Shown here in pieces: positions 53,532 to 62,816 of a DNA stretch of 64,000 bases (positions within the stretch are counted from its first letter, which is position 1; the number at the start of each line of letters is the position of its first letter). Both the position numbers and the translations under genes were made by a program. The notes beneath the pieces were generated by a model. It did no database searches, had not been told where the DNA came from, and saw only the letters and a program-made list of their open reading frames with translations. Source of the stretch: Azomonas macrocytogenes (GTDB taxonomy: Bacteria > Pseudomonadota > Gammaproteobacteria > Pseudomonadales > Pseudomonadaceae); assembly GCF_014191985.1 (NCBI RefSeq), contig NZ_JACHXI010000010.1, forward strand, positions 1-64,000, given 5' to 3'.

Positions 53532-55493
53532 ATGAACACTCCCGCCCCCGACCGTGAGGCGCAATGGGATGAATTTCTCCAGCGTTGGCCGCTGGCAAGT
53601 CTGGCCACACTGACCTTGCCCGAGTACAGCACGGCGGGCGCTACGGATTGTTTCGTCTACTGGCTGGAGGCGCGAACGGAGAGTCTGGGGTCGATCTGGG
53701 GCGGCTCTGCCTTCAAGTTCGGCGTCTATTCGCGGCGCGATACCCGCGAAAAAACGGCCGGCAACGACCGGCGCTACAGCAAAGAATATGCGTGGTACGC
53801 CAAGTATGGCGACAGCGCCGAAGCGGCCTTCGCCCGTGTGCGGCAGATTATCGTCGACGTGGCGCAAGCCGCCCGGCAAGGTGATCTGGAGCGGATCGAC
53901 GCGGCCGATCTGGGCCAGGCTGTGAAGTGGAAGCTGGCTTTTCTCTATCAATCCCGTCGCCAGCCCTGTGTGCTGCCGATCTACTCGTTGCGCGATCTGC
54001 GCGCGGCGCTGGAGCAGGAAACCACACTGAAAACCCCCGAGCTGCAACGGCAACTGCTGAGCCAGCGCGACAAGCAGTCGTTGTTCGACCATGCCGATGC
54101 CTGCCTGCAACGCTCACGCCGCTGGCAGCAGCGGGAATCTCTCAGCGAACAGGCCATGGCGTATTTCGCCGAACAGCCGGAGCGTTTCTATCCTATCGAT
54201 ATCACCCGGAAAATGGCCGGTTATCGCCTGGCCAATGGCCGGCCCCTGGCCTTGCTGCGCGATGGCAAGCGCTTGCTGGTTTTCCTCCAGCCCGGGCCTT
54301 GGCAGGAACTGCCGATCACGGCGTCCTGGCGGCTCGAAACCTATCCGGCGGAGCGTTCCCGGCCCGACAAACTGTCTTCCTATATTTCCGAGCTGGGTAT
54401 GGGCTATCCAGCGATTGCCGCAGTGCTGCCTGATCTAGCGGCGCTGCAAGCTCTTTGCCTGGCTTATGAAACCGATGGCAACGACACGCCGCCGGAGCAG
54501 ATGCCGGCGGCGAATCCGTTTCTCAACCAGATCCTGTTCGGGCCACCGGGTAGTGGCAAGACCCATGCAGCCATCGATGCCGCCCTGGAAATTCTCGCTC
54601 CCGAGTCGCTGCAATTGGAACGTGCGCAGCGCAAGGCCCGTTTCGACGCCTTGGTGGCGAATGGACAGGCGCGCTTCGTCACCTTTCACCAGAGCTTCAG
54701 CTACGAGGATTTCGTCGAAGGCTTGCGCGCCGTCACCACGGCCGACCGGCAACTGGAATACCGGATCGAACCGGGCATCTTCAAACGCCTGTGCGATGCG
54801 GCGCGTGGCGCGCCTGAACCTTACGTACTGGTGATCGACGAGATCAACCGGGGCAACGTCTCACGCATTTTCGGCGAGCTGATCACCCTGATCGAGCCAT
54901 CCAAGCGCGCGGGCACTGCCGAAGCCTTGAGCGTCGCGCTGCCGTATTCGAAAGACTCGTTCAGCGTGCCGGCCAACGTCCATCTGGTTGGCACCATGAA
55001 CACTGCCGACCGTTCGCTGGCTGGGCTGGATATTGCCCTGCGCCGGCGCTTCGTGTTCCGCGAAATGCCGCCGCGGCCGGAATTGCTGGATACGGTAGAC
55101 GTCGACGGCGTGAATATCGGCCAACTGCTGCGGGTGCTGAACCTGCGCATCGAAAGACTGCTGGATCGCGACCACTGTCTTGGTCACGCCTACTTCATGC
55201 CGTTGGCGCAGGAGCGCACCCTGGCGCGGCTTGAGCTGATCTTTCGCAACCAGGTGCTGCCGCTTTTGCAGGAATATTTCTTCGAAGACTGGCAGCGCAT
55301 CCACTGGGTCCTGAACGATCAGCGCAAGGCGCTGGAAAACCGCTTCATCTATCAGCGCAACCAGGATCTGCTGGCCTTGTTCGGCGAGGATGTGAGCCTT
55401 TCCGAGCACGATCTGCCCTGGAGTCTCAACGAGGCGGCATTCCGGCGGATCGAAGCGTACCGGGGTATCGTCGATCATCGTCAGGCCGCATGA
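53532..55493 (+). CDS. mcrB: McrB-type AAA+ restriction GTPase with atypical N-terminal domain
   Basis: A 653-residue protein. The C-terminal half (about residues 325-600) is the McrB AAA+ motor with Walker A FGPPGSGKTH, VTFHQSFSYEDFVEGLR, Walker B VLVIDEINRGNVSRIFGELI and the McrB-specific GTMNTADRSLAGLDIALRRRF. The N-terminal about 250 residues (WPLASLATLTLPEYSTAGA, WGGSAFKFGVYSRR, WYAKYG) would be the DNA-target reader but do not look like the E. coli McrB or EVE/YTH readers as far as I can tell. ATG overlap (ATGA) with mcrC supports one complex that cuts modified DNA. Confidence 0.88.
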   Translation: MNTPAPDREAQWDEFLQRWPLASLATLTLPEYSTAGATDCFVYWLEARTESLGSIWGGSAFKFGVYSRRDTREKTAGNDRRYSKEYAWYAKYGDSAEAAFARVRQIIVDVAQAARQGDLERIDAADLGQAVKWKLAFLYQSRRQPCVLPIYSLRDLRAALEQETTLKTPELQRQLLSQRDKQSLFDHADACLQRSRRWQQRESLSEQAMAYFAEQPERFYPIDITRKMAGYRLANGRPLALLRDGKRLLVFLQPGPWQELPITASWRLETYPAERSRPDKLSSYISELGMGYPAIAAVLPDLAALQALCLAYETDGNDTPPEQMPAANPFLNQILFGPPGSGKTHAAIDAALEILAPESLQLERAQRKARFDALVANGQARFVTFHQSFSYEDFVEGLRAVTTADRQLEYRIEPGIFKRLCDAARGAPEPYVLVIDEINRGNVSRIFGELITLIEPSKRAGTAEALSVALPYSKDSFSVPANVHLVGTMNTADRSLAGLDIALRRRFVFREMPPRPELLDTVDVDGVNIGQLLRVLNLRIERLLDRDHCLGHAYFMPLAQERTLARLELIFRNQVLPLLQEYFFEDWQRIHWVLNDQRKALENRFIYQRNQDLLALFGEDVSLSEHDLPWSLNEAAFRRIEAYRGIVDHRQAA

Positions 55494-56761
55494 AGCCGCT
55501 GGTTAGCGTCCGCGAATATGCCCGGCTAACCACCGAGGCGGTGCCGTCTTCGCTGGATCGCGCGCACATTTCCGTCACTGCCTTCGACTGGCTGTGCCGG
55601 TTGAACGAGTCGTTCAGCCGGGCGGGTGCGGCACTGGTGCAGGTCGAGGGCCGACGCTGGCTCAAGCTGGACAATTACGTCGGTGTGCTGGAAACGCCCT
55701 GTGGCACCCGCCTGGAAATTCTGCCCAAGCATATCGAGGCGGATACCTGTCTTGCCCAGAGCCGCCTGTTGCTGCGTCGGATGATCCAGGCTGCGCTCGA
55801 TCTGCCGACTCGCGAAGCCGGGCCGGCCGCGCTGGAGCTGTTCGACGCACCGACCTCGGAGTGGGTGATGCGGCAATTCCTGCAAGCGCTGGATTACCTG
55901 CTCAAGCGCGGTCTGCGCTTCGATTATCGGCGCGTCGAGCAGGAACAGCGCTTTCTGCGCGGCCAACTCAATGTCGCAGCGCAGCTGCGCCAACCGCCGG
56001 GACGCCAGCAACGCTTTCAGATCCGCCACGACCTATTCCTGCCGGACCGGGCCGAAAACCGCCTGCTCCGGCTGGCTCTGGATCGCGTCTGCCAGACCAC
56101 CCAGGAATCCGGCAACTGGCGTCTGGCCCACGAACTGCGCGGCCTGCTGCTGGAAATTCCACCCAGTCGCCAGATCCGCGAAGACCTGCGTGCCTGGCGT
56201 AACGACCGGTTGATGACCCACTACCAGCCGGTCAAACCCTGGTGCGAGCTGATCATCAACCAGCAAATGCCGCTAGCGGTCGCCGGGGCCTGGCAAGGCC
56301 TGAGCCTGCTGTTCCCCATGGAAAAACTCTTTGAACGCTACGTCGCCACCTGGCTGAAGCAGGCGCTGCCGAACACTGCACGCCTGACCACGCAAGCGAC
56401 GGGTAAGTATTTATGCGGCCATGACGGTGGCCGCATCTTTCGCCTGCAGCCGGACCTGCTGGTACAGCGCGGTGAGCAGCGCTGGGTGCTGGATACCAAA
56501 TGGAAACGCCTGGACACCACGAACCGGAGCGACAACTACGGCCTGGACCAGGCCGATTTCTATCAGATGTTCGCCTATGGCCGGCAATATCTCGCAGGGC
56601 AGGGTGAACTGATCCTGATCTATCCGCGCCGGGCGGCGTTCCGCGAGGCGTTGGCGCCGTTCGGATTCGGTGACGGAATGCGCTTGTGGGTGCTGCCGTT
56701 CGATCTGGAAAGCGAGGAGTTGATTGGCGTAGCGCAAACCACCTTACCCATGAGCACTTGA
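55490..56761 (+). CDS. mcrC: McrC-type nuclease subunit
   Basis: A 423-residue partner of McrB. The N-terminal about 230 residues form the McrB-contacting stalk region (VREYARLT, LETPCGTRLEILPKHI). The C-terminal PD-(D/E)xK nuclease contains LFPMEKLFERYVATWL, FRLQPDLLVQ and WVLDTKWKRLD (Asp...Asp-x-Lys). It ends with a short beta segment. It is translationally coupled to mcrB and convergent with the next gene. Together they make a modification-dependent restriction system. Confidence 0.9.
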   Translation: MKPLVSVREYARLTTEAVPSSLDRAHISVTAFDWLCRLNESFSRAGAALVQVEGRRWLKLDNYVGVLETPCGTRLEILPKHIEADTCLAQSRLLLRRMIQAALDLPTREAGPAALELFDAPTSEWVMRQFLQALDYLLKRGLRFDYRRVEQEQRFLRGQLNVAAQLRQPPGRQQRFQIRHDLFLPDRAENRLLRLALDRVCQTTQESGNWRLAHELRGLLLEIPPSRQIREDLRAWRNDRLMTHYQPVKPWCELIINQQMPLAVAGAWQGLSLLFPMEKLFERYVATWLKQALPNTARLTTQATGKYLCGHDGGRIFRLQPDLLVQRGEQRWVLDTKWKRLDTTNRSDNYGLDQADFYQMFAYGRQYLAGQGELILIYPRRAAFREALAPFGFGDGMRLWVLPFDLESEELIGVAQTTLPMST

Positions 56762-56788
56762 GCTTGGATTGGGCTGGTCAGTCGCGTC

Positions 56789-57892
56789 TCAGCGCAAAAG
56801 CAGTTCTTCGAAAAACCGGGCATCGTCCAGATTGTGCTGGCGCTGTTCCTTGAGCCACTGCTTGAGCGCCTGAGGGTTTTCCAGCGCCTGGCGTTCCAGC
56901 TTCAAATGCTGGATGTCGTCGCGCAAGTGGCGGATCTGCATGTCGATTTTGCGGGTCAGCCGGGTTGGCGAAACGGCGGCAGAGGATTGGATGACGAAGC
57001 GCATCCTGAATGCCTGTTCTTCCGCGCGCACCTCATGCTGGAGCTCGGCAAGCTGGTTGGCCAGCATCCGGTTGTAGTGCTTGAGACGGTCTTCGGCGAG
57101 GTTGTCGAGCCGATGCTGGTCGATCTGCTCGATTTCCAGTTGCAGTTGCAGCAGTTCGAGCAGGTTGCCGGCTTTGTAGGCTTGATTGGCCCGTTGCATC
57201 TGGGCGGTCTTGCGCTGGCGCTCGGCGGTATCGGTTTCCCGGTCGGGGTGCAGGCTGCTGGCCAGCTTGCGGTAGATTTCCCGTACCGACTGGCTGGCCT
57301 GCCGGGCTTCCTCTTCCTGGCGTCGCTGCCGGGCGGATGGTTTGTCTGCCTGGCGCTGGTCGGTGCTGCCGCCGCTGGCCTGGAGTTGTTCGGCCATCCT
57401 TTCCATGAAGTCGGGCGCACCCGGTTGCAGCAACTCATCTTCCTGATCCTTGATACCGAAGAGTGTTTCCAGTACTTCCTTGAAGGTTTCCTCATCATGT
57501 CGCTGCTGGTGGTCGTAGTCGACGCCGCTGTGCTTTTGGTAGAGGGCTTTCAGGGCGGCCGGGTCGTCGGCGCTTTCCAGCAACTGGGTCACCAGATCGC
57601 AGATCGTGTCGCGCAGGGTTTCGCGCTCGGCCTTGGCCAGCTTGACACGGCCACTGGTCTGGTCGAGAAATTCCAGCAGTTCGGTCTGCTGCTGCCGGTA
57701 ATCATCGAGCAACGGCTTGAAGGTGTCGCTCCAGCGTTGCTGGTAAGCGGGGATCGCCGCCTGCCAGGCTTCGAGCAGTCGCCGCTGTTTGTCGATCCTG
57801 CCGATCAGGCTGTTGAATTTCTTCTGTCCGCTGGACAGCTTGCATTGCTCGGTCTGGGGATTGATCTTGAGCGATTTTTCCTTGTCGGCCAT
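56789..57892 (-). CDS. J-domain (DnaJ-like) coiled-coil protein
   Basis: A 367-residue cytosolic protein, mostly charged helix. A degenerate J-domain near residues 200-265 has YRKLASSLHPDRETD with the essential HPD. Long coiled-coil regions precede and follow it. There is no Gly/Phe region or zinc finger. It may be a specialised Hsp70 co-chaperone, but no partner is visible. It is 10 bases downstream of pyrC' on the same strand, so it could be co-transcribed. Confidence 0.75.
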   Translation of the reverse strand: MADKEKSLKINPQTEQCKLSSGQKKFNSLIGRIDKQRRLLEAWQAAIPAYQQRWSDTFKPLLDDYRQQQTELLEFLDQTSGRVKLAKAERETLRDTICDLVTQLLESADDPAALKALYQKHSGVDYDHQQRHDEETFKEVLETLFGIKDQEDELLQPGAPDFMERMAEQLQASGGSTDQRQADKPSARQRRQEEEARQASQSVREIYRKLASSLHPDRETDTAERQRKTAQMQRANQAYKAGNLLELLQLQLEIEQIDQHRLDNLAEDRLKHYNRMLANQLAELQHEVRAEEQAFRMRFVIQSSAAVSPTRLTRKIDMQIRHLRDDIQHLKLERQALENPQALKQWLKEQRQHNLDDARFFEELLLR

Positions 57893-57902
57893 GTGTCGTT
57901 CC

Positions 57903-59192
57903 TCATCGGTGACTACCGTGGTGAGCCCGGTAGCCGATTCGGCCGTCCAGCAGCGTGTAGTGCACCAACCCCGGCAGCTGCTGGCCGATGAAGGGGCAGT
58001 TGCGGCCTTTCGAGAACCAGTTTTCCCCGGCCAGCGTGCTGGCTTCGGGGTCGAACAGCAGCAGGTCGGCGGGAGCGCCTACCGCCAGTTGCCCGACGGG
58101 CAGGCGCAGGGCTGCGGCCGGGCCGCAGCTCAGCCGGGCGAGCAGGGTTGGCAGATCGAGCAGGCCGTCCCGGACCAGGGTCATGGCCAGCGGCAGCAGG
58201 ATGTCCACGCTGCTGATGCCCGGCTCGGTTTCGCCGAATGGGGCCTGCTTGGCGTCTGCTTCGTGGGGCTGGTGGTGGCTGGCGATGGCCGAGATCACGC
58301 CGGATTTCACCGCTTCGCGCAGGCCGTCGCGGTCGGCCTGGGTGCGCAGGGGCGGCTGCACATGGTAAAGGCTGGAAAAATCGCGCAGCGCCTCGTCGGT
58401 CAGGATCAGCTGGTACATCGCCACATCCGCGGTGACCGGCAGGCCGCGCGCCTGGGCCTCGGCGATCATTTGGGCGCCGCGAGCGCTGCTCAGCTGGCTG
58501 AAATGGGCGCGTACCCCGGCTTCTTCCACCAGCAGCAGTTGCCGGGCCAGGGCCACGGTTTCGGCGCTTTCGGGAATCCCGGCGAGGCCAAGGAAGCTGG
58601 CGGTCGCGCCTTCATGGGCCAGGCCGCCGACGGCCAGGTCGCGGTCCTGGGAGTGGAGTACCACGCACAGATCAAAGGTGGCCGCGTATTCCAGGGCGCG
58701 GCGCAGGCTGCGGGTATCACTGAATTCGACCAGGCCGTTGCCGAAGGCGACGCAGCCGGCGTCGCGCAGGGTGACCAGTTCGGCCAGTTGTTCACCGGCC
58801 AGCTCCTTGCTGAGCGCGCCGATGGGGAAGACCTTGGTGCGGGCGGATTCGCGAGCCCGGTCGAGGATCAGCTCGGCGACCGCCGGGGTGTCCAGTACGG
58901 GGTTGGTCTCGGGCGGGCAGCACAGGCTGGTCACGCCACCGGCGACGGCGGCGAGTGTTTCGCTGGCGATGGTGCCTTTGCGGCTGTAACCCGGTTCGCG
59001 CAGGGACACGGAGAGATCGACCAGGCCGGGAGCCACCACCAGTCCTCGCGCATCGAGGGTTTCGTCCGCAGCGAAGCCGGCCGGTGCGTTGGCGATGGCC
59101 GCGATCCGCCCATTATCGATATAGAGATCGGCGCGCTGGTCCAGTCCGCTGGCCGGATCGATCAGCCGGCCACCGAGGATATGGATACGCAT
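57903..59192 (-). CDS. pyrC': Dihydroorotase-like non-catalytic subunit PyrC' (PyrX)
   Basis: A 429-residue amidohydrolase-fold protein that in pseudomonads forms the dodecamer with PyrB and is needed for its stability, but is not a working dihydroorotase. Evidence for lost catalysis: the metal HxH is replaced in PGLVDLSVSLREPG (Ser-Val-Ser), and the catalytic Asp of DHAPH is replaced in SHHQPHEADAK. Other parts (GGVTSLCCPPETNPVLD, FGETEPGI) are conserved. A one-base overlap (TGATG) joins it to pyrB. An active PyrC must be encoded elsewhere. Confidence 0.92.
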   Translation of the reverse strand: MRIHILGGRLIDPASGLDQRADLYIDNGRIAAIANAPAGFAADETLDARGLVVAPGLVDLSVSLREPGYSRKGTIASETLAAVAGGVTSLCCPPETNPVLDTPAVAELILDRARESARTKVFPIGALSKELAGEQLAELVTLRDAGCVAFGNGLVEFSDTRSLRRALEYAATFDLCVVLHSQDRDLAVGGLAHEGATASFLGLAGIPESAETVALARQLLLVEEAGVRAHFSQLSSARGAQMIAEAQARGLPVTADVAMYQLILTDEALRDFSSLYHVQPPLRTQADRDGLREAVKSGVISAIASHHQPHEADAKQAPFGETEPGISSVDILLPLAMTLVRDGLLDLPTLLARLSCGPAAALRLPVGQLAVGAPADLLLFDPEASTLAGENWFSKGRNCPFIGQQLPGLVHYTLLDGRIGYRAHHGSHR

Positions 59193-60202
59193 CAGTTCTG
59201 CTCCTCGACGTCCTGATTGAGTTGTCGTTGCGTGGCTTGGCCGCTCATGGCCATGGACAGCACTGCCATGCGGATGGCGATGCCGTAGGTGACCTGGTTG
59301 AGGATCACCGAGTGGCTGCCGTCAGCCACTGCCGATTCGATCTCGACACCGCGGTTGATCGGGCCGGGATGCATGACGATAGCCGTGGGGCTGGCCAGGG
59401 CGAGGCGCTGGCTGGTCAGGCCGTAGAGGCGGTAGAACTCGCCCTGGCTGGGCAGCAGGCCGCTCTGCATGCGTTCGCGTTGCAGACGCAGCATGATGAT
59501 TACATCGACGCCCGCCAGCCCTTCTTGCATGTCATGGAACACGCGCACGCCGTATTGTTCGAGACCGGCCGGCAGCAAGGTCTGCGGGCCAATCACGCGG
59601 ATGTCCGGGCAACCCAGGGTCTTGAGCGCCAGCATGTCGGAGCGTGCCACGCGCGAATGCAGGATATCGCCGACGATGGCCACCGAGAGGTTCTCGAAGC
59701 TGCCCTTGTGCCGGCGGATGGTGAGCATGTCCAGCATGCCCTGGGTCGGGTGTGCGTGGCGACCGTCGCCGCCGTTGATCACCGCCACGTCCGGGCAGAC
59801 GTGCTCGGCGATGAAGTGCGCAGCACCGGATTCGGCGTGGCGGACCACGAACATGTCGGCGGCCATGGCTTCCAGGTTGCGCAGGGTATCGAACAGGGTT
59901 TCGCCCTTGCTGGTGGAAGAGGTGGAGACGTTCAGGGTGATGACATCGGCGGACAGCCGCTGGGCGGCCAGTTCGAAGGTGGTGCGGGTGCGGGTGGAGT
60001 TCTCGAAGAACACATTGCACACCGTCTTGCCGCGTAGCAGCGGGACCTTTTTCACCGCGCGGGCGCCGACTTCCAGGAAGGAGTCGGCCGTATCGAGGAT
60101 TTCGTCGAGCAACTCGCGCGGCAGGCCGTCGAGGGAAAGAAAGTGGCGCAGCTGGCCGTTGTCGTTCAATTGCAGCGGGCGCTTGGCGTCGGTCGGCGAC
60201 AT
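59192..60202 (-). CDS. pyrB: Aspartate carbamoyltransferase catalytic subunit PyrB
   Basis: A 336-residue enzyme joining carbamoyl phosphate and aspartate, the first committed pyrimidine step. The carbamoyl-phosphate loop [43 protein letters not shown] and MHPGPINRG are all intact. The start at 60202 ([12 protein letters not shown]) matches the family and has GAGG upstream; an ATG at 60217 overlapping the pyrR stop is an alternative. It assembles with PyrC' from the next gene. Confidence 0.94.
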   Translation of the reverse strand: MSPTDAKRPLQLNDNGQLRHFLSLDGLPRELLDEILDTADSFLEVGARAVKKVPLLRGKTVCNVFFENSTRTRTTFELAAQRLSADVITLNVSTSSTSKGETLFDTLRNLEAMAADMFVVRHAESGAAHFIAEHVCPDVAVINGGDGRHAHPTQGMLDMLTIRRHKGSFENLSVAIVGDILHSRVARSDMLALKTLGCPDIRVIGPQTLLPAGLEQYGVRVFHDMQEGLAGVDVIIMLRLQRERMQSGLLPSQGEFYRLYGLTSQRLALASPTAIVMHPGPINRGVEIESAVADGSHSVILNQVTYGIAIRMAVLSMAMSGQATQRQLNQDVEEQN

Positions 60203-60213
60203 CGCGAGGGGCC

Positions 60214-60723
60214 TCATTGGCTGGCGAGGGTGTTCAGTTCGAGGGTGAGTGGTGTGGGGCCGAGCAATTTTACCCGTTCGTCGGGCTTGAGCGACAGTGT
60301 AGCCCCGACTACGTCGGGACGGATGGGCAACTCGCGCGAATCCAGGTCGAGCAGGCAGACCAGCGTCACGCTGGCCGGACGGCCGTAGTCGAAGAGTTCG
60401 TTCATGGCCGCGCGAATGGTCCGGCCGCTCATCAGGACATCGTCGATCAGCACCAGGTGCTGGCCTTCCACCTCGAACGGCAAGGCCGAGGGCTGGACCT
60501 GGGGATGCAGGCCTTTTTGCGTGAAGTCGTCGCGATAGAAAGACACATCCAGCATGCCCAGCGGTTCGTCGCGCTCGAGCTCGGCCAACAGGGCCTGGGC
60601 GACCCAGACGCCACCGGTGCGGATACCGATGAAGCGGGCGTCCTTTAGCGCGTGTGCAGAGAGATGGCGAGTCAGGGTGGTGGCCATTTCTGGCAAGAGT
60701 TGCTCGGGGTTCGGCAACATCAT
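60214..60723 (-). CDS. pyrR: Pyrimidine regulatory protein / uracil phosphoribosyltransferase PyrR
   Basis: A 169-residue PRTase-fold protein. PRPP loop: [23 protein letters not shown]-terminal [14 protein letters not shown] and [10 protein letters not shown] are diagnostic. A start at 60723 (MMLPNPEQ) has AGGAG five bases upstream. It has UPRTase activity in Bacillus, and in pseudomonads it influences pyr gene expression. It is first of pyrR-pyrB-pyrC' and 22 bases after ruvX. Confidence 0.93.
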   Translation of the reverse strand: MMLPNPEQLLPEMATTLTRHLSAHALKDARFIGIRTGGVWVAQALLAELERDEPLGMLDVSFYRDDFTQKGLHPQVQPSALPFEVEGQHLVLIDDVLMSGRTIRAAMNELFDYGRPASVTLVCLLDLDSRELPIRPDVVGATLSLKPDERVKLLGPTPLTLELNTLASQ

Positions 60724-60745
60724 GGGATCTCCTCGGAAGCCTGCG

Positions 60746-61174
60746 TCAGGCGCAGGCATGTTCGGTCAGCCAGCTTTCCAGCAGCAGGGCGGCCGCCAGT
60801 GCATCGACCGGTCGGGTACGATAATCGCCATGTTGTCCCTGGCGCATGCGCTGGCCCTTGGCTTCGAAAGTGGTCAGGCGCTCGTCCTGGGTGTGGACCG
60901 GCAGGTTGAAGCGGCCATTGAGGCGGCGGGCGAACTTCTCGGCGCGCGCGCTCATGGCACTGGGCGTACCGTCCATGTTCAGCGGCAGGCCTACGATCAG
61001 TGCGTCGGGTTGCCATTCGCGCAGCAGTGCTTCGATCCTGCTCCAGTCCGGTATGCCGTCCTGCGCCTTGAGCACGCACAGTTCGCGCGCCTGGCCGGTG
61101 ATGGCCTGGCCCACGGCTACGCCGATCTGGCGCGTGCCGTAGTCGAACCCCAGCAGCAGGCGCAGCTCGCTCAT
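60746..61174 (-). CDS. ruvX: Holliday-junction resolvase-like YqgF/RuvX
   Basis: A 142-residue RNase H-fold nuclease (16S rRNA 5'-end maturation in E. coli). Motifs are [17 protein letters not shown] with the first catalytic Asp, [17 protein letters not shown], the Glu in TQDERLTT, and a C-terminal [13 protein letters not shown] with the last Asp. The ATG overlaps the algH stop. Confidence 0.93.
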   Translation of the reverse strand: MSELRLLLGFDYGTRQIGVAVGQAITGQARELCVLKAQDGIPDWSRIEALLREWQPDALIVGLPLNMDGTPSAMSARAEKFARRLNGRFNLPVHTQDERLTTFEAKGQRMRQGQHGDYRTRPVDALAAALLLESWLTEHACA

Positions 61175-61740
61175 GCGTGACCAGCCTGGGTACTGAGCAG
61201 GCTGAGGTCGATGCCCATGGACATCGCGGCTGCATTCAGGCGCTGATCGTAGGGGAGTTCGAACAGGATGTCGTCCGTGGCGGGACAGGTGAGCCAGGCA
61301 TTGTCGATCAATTCCTGTTCCAACTGCCCGGCTTCCCAGCCGGCATAGCCGAGCGCGATCAGGTGACGGTCCGGTCCATGGCCATCGGCGATGGCGAACA
61401 GCACGTCCTGGGAAGTGGACAGGCTCCGCGACTCCAGCGCCAGGGTAGCCAGGTATTGCGGGCCGGCCGGATGCAGGACGAAGCCACGCTCGGTCTGCAC
61501 CGGACCGCCGGAGAAGATCGGCAGGCTGCGGCAGAGCGCCGGAGGCTCGCTGTCGGGACGCAATTGTTCCAGCACGTCGGCCAGGCTGAGACCGCTTGGT
61601 CGGTTGACGATCAACCCCATCGCGCCTTCCGGGCCATGTTCCACCATATAGACCAGCGCATGCGCGAAGTCGGGATCGTCCATGTGCGGCATGGCGATCA
61701 GGAAATGGTGTTTGAGGTAGTGGGGTTCGGTGTTCTTCAT
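61171..61740 (-). CDS. algH: YqgE/AlgH family protein
   Basis: A 189-residue protein of the UPF0301/AlgH family. Conserved pieces are LKHHFLIAMPHMDDPDFAHALVYMVEHGPEGAMGLIVNRP, PIFSGGPVQTERGFVLH and GYAGWEAGQLEQELIDNAWL. In Pseudomonas it was named for an effect on alginate regulation; its biochemical role is unsettled. ATGA overlap with ruvX supports co-translation. Its linkage to ruvX is conserved widely. Confidence 0.93.
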   Translation of the reverse strand: MKNTEPHYLKHHFLIAMPHMDDPDFAHALVYMVEHGPEGAMGLIVNRPSGLSLADVLEQLRPDSEPPALCRSLPIFSGGPVQTERGFVLHPAGPQYLATLALESRSLSTSQDVLFAIADGHGPDRHLIALGYAGWEAGQLEQELIDNAWLTCPATDDILFELPYDQRLNAAAMSMGIDLSLLSTQAGHA

Positions 61741-61799
61741 GGCAGCTAGCTTAAGGGTTGCAGGCGCTACAAGCTACAGGCGCTTCCGGAGCTCGATGC

Positions 61800-62699
61800 C
61801 TATTTGCTCGACAGTCGGTCGCCGCCCTCGAAGCGCCAGGTACGGATGATTTCGACCTGATCGTAGCGCTTGGCCAATTCTCCGATGAATGGTGCGAAAG
61901 GCGCCGCCAGGCGGACGATCCGGATGGCGGCACTGTCGAGTACCGGTTTGCCGGATGATTCGAGAATCTGCAGCTCTGCGACGGTGCCATCCCGATTTAC
62001 GGTCACCAATAGCCGCAGGTGGCCGTAGATCTGGTTTCGTCTGGCTTCTTCGGGATAGTTGAGGTTACCGATCCGTTCGACTTTCTTGCGCCATTCGTCG
62101 CGATACCAGGCGCTGATATCGCGCATGGTGGCTGCGCTGTTCTGGCGGCTGACCCGGGGACGCTTGGCATAGCGCTCGATGTCCTGGGCCAGCTCGGCTT
62201 CCAGGCTGGAAATCTCGGCGCTAAGGCGAGAGCTGTCGAAGATCGGGGCCGGGCGGGACGCCTGTTTCGGGTGAGCCTGCGCCGGTTCGATCGGCACCTT
62301 GTCCCGCTGCCTGGCTTGACTGGTCACGACGGTTCTGGATGGCTCCGGTTTGATCGCTTCCGGCGGTGCCGCTGGCGGCGTGACCTTGCGGATTTCATTG
62401 TCCTGGAACAGAGCTTGCTGATTGGTGCGCGGGGCGGTTTTCTTTTCTTGGGTACCGCTGCCCTGCTGGTTTTCCTGGGCGATGAAGTCGGCTTCTTCCG
62501 GCTTTTTGTCACTCTTGAACGTAGCCAGGGTGATTTCCAGGGTCTTGCTTGGCTGGCTCGGTGGCTGCAACGAGAATCCAACGCCCAGGATCAGGGCGAG
62601 ATGCGCGGCGATGGCCAGGCAGAGTGCCGGGCCGAGCCGGCCCTGCGAGCTGGCGCCAGCCGCTTGCGGAACGAGTTGTGGCAAGGCTGCATTCATCAT
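61800..62699 (-). CDS. tonB3: TonB-family protein (TonB3 type)
   Basis: A 299-residue TonB-like energy transducer. An N-terminal signal anchor (PALCLAIAAHLALILGVGFSL, with the membrane His) is followed by a polar, Pro/Gln/Lys-rich linker and an EAELAQDIERYAKRPRV segment. The C-terminal domain is YPEEARRNQIYGHLRLLVTVNRDGTVAELQILESSGKPVLDSAA in shape, ending in a charged tail. In P. aeruginosa the orthologue sits between gshB and algH and is linked to twitching motility rather than iron. The start at 62699 lacks an obvious ribosome-binding site; 62696 is the adjacent alternative. Confidence 0.87.
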   Translation of the reverse strand: MMNAALPQLVPQAAGASSQGRLGPALCLAIAAHLALILGVGFSLQPPSQPSKTLEITLATFKSDKKPEEADFIAQENQQGSGTQEKKTAPRTNQQALFQDNEIRKVTPPAAPPEAIKPEPSRTVVTSQARQRDKVPIEPAQAHPKQASRPAPIFDSSRLSAEISSLEAELAQDIERYAKRPRVSRQNSAATMRDISAWYRDEWRKKVERIGNLNYPEEARRNQIYGHLRLLVTVNRDGTVAELQILESSGKPVLDSAAIRIVRLAAPFAPFIGELAKRYDQVEIIRTWRFEGGDRLSSK

Positions 62700-62816
62700 G
62701 GTTCGGGTCGGTGCGAGTGACGTGCAGTCTGCCCGACGCTTGGTGGGAAGTCCATGCGGTGGATCCCATCCTGTTGGCATCGGGCGACCAGCTGGCGACG
62801 GCGGTGTCCGGGCGCG

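Noticed and set aside
57789-59216. Plus-strand frame of about 475 codons opposite pyrC'
   Set aside because: Gly/Gln-rich shadow of the real pyrC' gene on the other strand.
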